This document shows, one piece after another, positions 32,686 through 33,524 of a DNA stretch of 33,524 bases (position 1 is its first letter; each line of letters opens with the position of its first letter). The stretch is taken from positions 1-33,524 of the forward strand of contig CAMYII010000103.1 in NCBI GenBank assembly GCA_947258385.1, given 5' to 3'. Made by a program: the position numbers and the translations under genes. The DNA comes from Acidiferrobacterales bacterium. Its GTDB lineage: Bacteria > Pseudomonadota > Gammaproteobacteria > Acidiferrobacterales > SZUA-150. The notes beneath the pieces are model-generated. The model did no database searches. It saw nothing but the letters and a program-made list of their open reading frames with translations, and was not told the origin of the DNA.

Positions 32686-33524
32686 ATGGCAAAAAAAATA
32701 CTAGTGCTCCCAGGTGACGGCATCGGCCCCGAGATCATCGCCGAAGCGGTCAAGGTGCTGGAATGCCTGCGGCAGGATTTCGGACTGGGAATCGAGCTTG
32801 AAAACGCGCCCGTGGGCGGTACCGCGTATGATGGCGCGGGTAAACCGCTGCCGGAGTCGACCCTGACCTTGGCCAGGCAGGCGGACGCGGTGCTGCTCGG
32901 GGCCGTGGGGGGACCGAAATGGGATGCGCTGGAACCCGAGTTGCGCCCTGAAAAAGCCTTGTTAACGCTACGCTATGAGCTCGGATTGTTCGCGAACCTG
33001 AGACCGGCGATCTTGTATCCGCAGTTGGCCGAGTCATCCAGTCTCAAAGCGGAGCTCGTGGCCGGATTGGACCTGATGATCGTGCGCGAGCTGACCGGCG
33101 GCATTTACTTCGGTCAGCCACGCGGGATCCGGACCCTGGAAAACGGCGAACGGCAGGGTTATAACACCCTTGTTTATTCCACGTCAGAGATCGAACGGAT
33201 CGCGCGCTCTGCATTTGAGATCGCGCGCAAGCGCAATAAGCGGCTATGTTCGGTCGACAAAGCCAACGTGCTCGAGGCGACGCGATTATGGCGCGAGGTC
33301 GTCACGGCGGTCGGTGAGGAATATCCGGATATTGTCCTGAGTCATATGTACGTCGATAACGCCGCTATGCAGCTCGTGCGGGCGCCAAAACAGTTTGATG
33401 TCATTGTTACCACGAATATGTTTGGGGACATCTTGTCCGACGAGGCGGCGATGCTGACTGGTTCCATCGGAATGCTCCCTTCGGCGTCACTGGACGCACA
33501 TGGTAAAGGTATGTACGAACCCAT
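32686..33524 (+). CDS. leuB: 3-isopropylmalate dehydrogenase (5' part, runs off the window)
   Basis: The frame starts at the ATG at 32686 and is open to the end, giving 279 of the usual 355-360 residues. [58 protein letters not shown] (the LRxxLxLxxNxRP substrate segment), [14 protein letters not shown] and [11 protein letters not shown] identify LeuB. It oxidatively decarboxylates 3-isopropylmalate using NAD+. The gene has no stop in the window, and it completes the leuC-leuD-leuB order. Confidence 0.96.
   Translation, partial: MAKKILVLPGDGIGPEIIAEAVKVLECLRQDFGLGIELENAPVGGTAYDGAGKPLPESTLTLARQADAVLLGAVGGPKWDALEPELRPEKALLTLRYELGLFANLRPAILYPQLAESSSLKAELVAGLDLMIVRELTGGIYFGQPRGIRTLENGERQGYNTLVYSTSEIERIARSAFEIARKRNKRLCSVDKANVLEATRLWREVVTAVGEEYPDIVLSHMYVDNAAMQLVRAPKQFDVIVTTNMFGDILSDEAAMLTGSIGMLPSASLDAHGKGMYEP

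Overview
The window looks like part of a gammaproteobacterial chromosome. It carries housekeeping genes (metH, aroC, leuC-leuD-leuB, slyX, a FAD-type protoporphyrinogen oxidase) in compact, mostly GC-rich sequence, with more AT-rich accessory stretches around 9.9-12.3 kb and 25.2-25.7 kb. Family-level protein features (slyX, a PA2778/PA2779-type pair, LysR next to leuC) fit Gammaproteobacteria, perhaps a chemolithotroph-like relative of Chromatiales/Acidiferrobacterales. That last point is inference. I saw no rRNA, tRNA, CRISPR array, transposase or phage gene.

Layout: (1) 0-3 kb: the 3' end of an OmpA-type gene, a small hypothetical gene, protoporphyrinogen oxidase and an amidohydrolase. (2) 3.1-11.6 kb: a probable cyclic-nucleotide signalling island. 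It holds a bacterial GRAS-domain protein, a CRP-type regulator, a divergent CHASE2-class III nucleotide cyclase and a FecR-TPR-outer-membrane-barrel gene that is split by a frameshift. A perfect TGTGA-N6-TCACA palindrome lies between the CRP gene and the GRAS gene. (3) 11.8-13.4 kb: a small Cys-rich protein, then an arsR-arsM pair with a clear promoter and operator. (4) 13.4-19.1 kb: a C39-like peptidase/TPR lipoprotein with its PA2779-type partner, an exported double rhodanese, a DUF427 protein, a tiny zinc-ribbon protein (DUF3330-like), slyX, an LRAT/NC-like protein with a possible PH-like tail, and a small hypothetical gene. (5) 19.1-25.2 kb: metH, an ABM-like small protein behind a strong palindrome, and a soluble GGDEF diguanylate cyclase. 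(6) 25.2-26.3 kb: about 1.1 kb with no convincing gene. (7) 26.3-33.5 kb: a conserved small protein, aroC, an MFS transporter, an Arg-rich hypothetical protein coupled to a LysR regulator, and the divergent leuC-leuD-leuB operon (leuB runs off the end).

The most interesting observations are as follows. First, a plant-like GRAS fold sits in a CRP/CHASE2-cyclase neighbourhood with a perfect CRP-type operator. The CRP keeps the recognition-helix residues of E. coli CRP, and the cyclase has swapped charges at the two positions that normally set purine choice. Second, two 96-nt elements built of inverted heptad arrays flank leuD in opposite orientation and are 84/96 identical to each other; a related degenerate element follows aroC. 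Third, the barrel gene has an apparent one-base frameshift and a composition break. Starts were moved from the longest open frame where ribosome-binding sites or family length favoured it; each case is explained in its entry.
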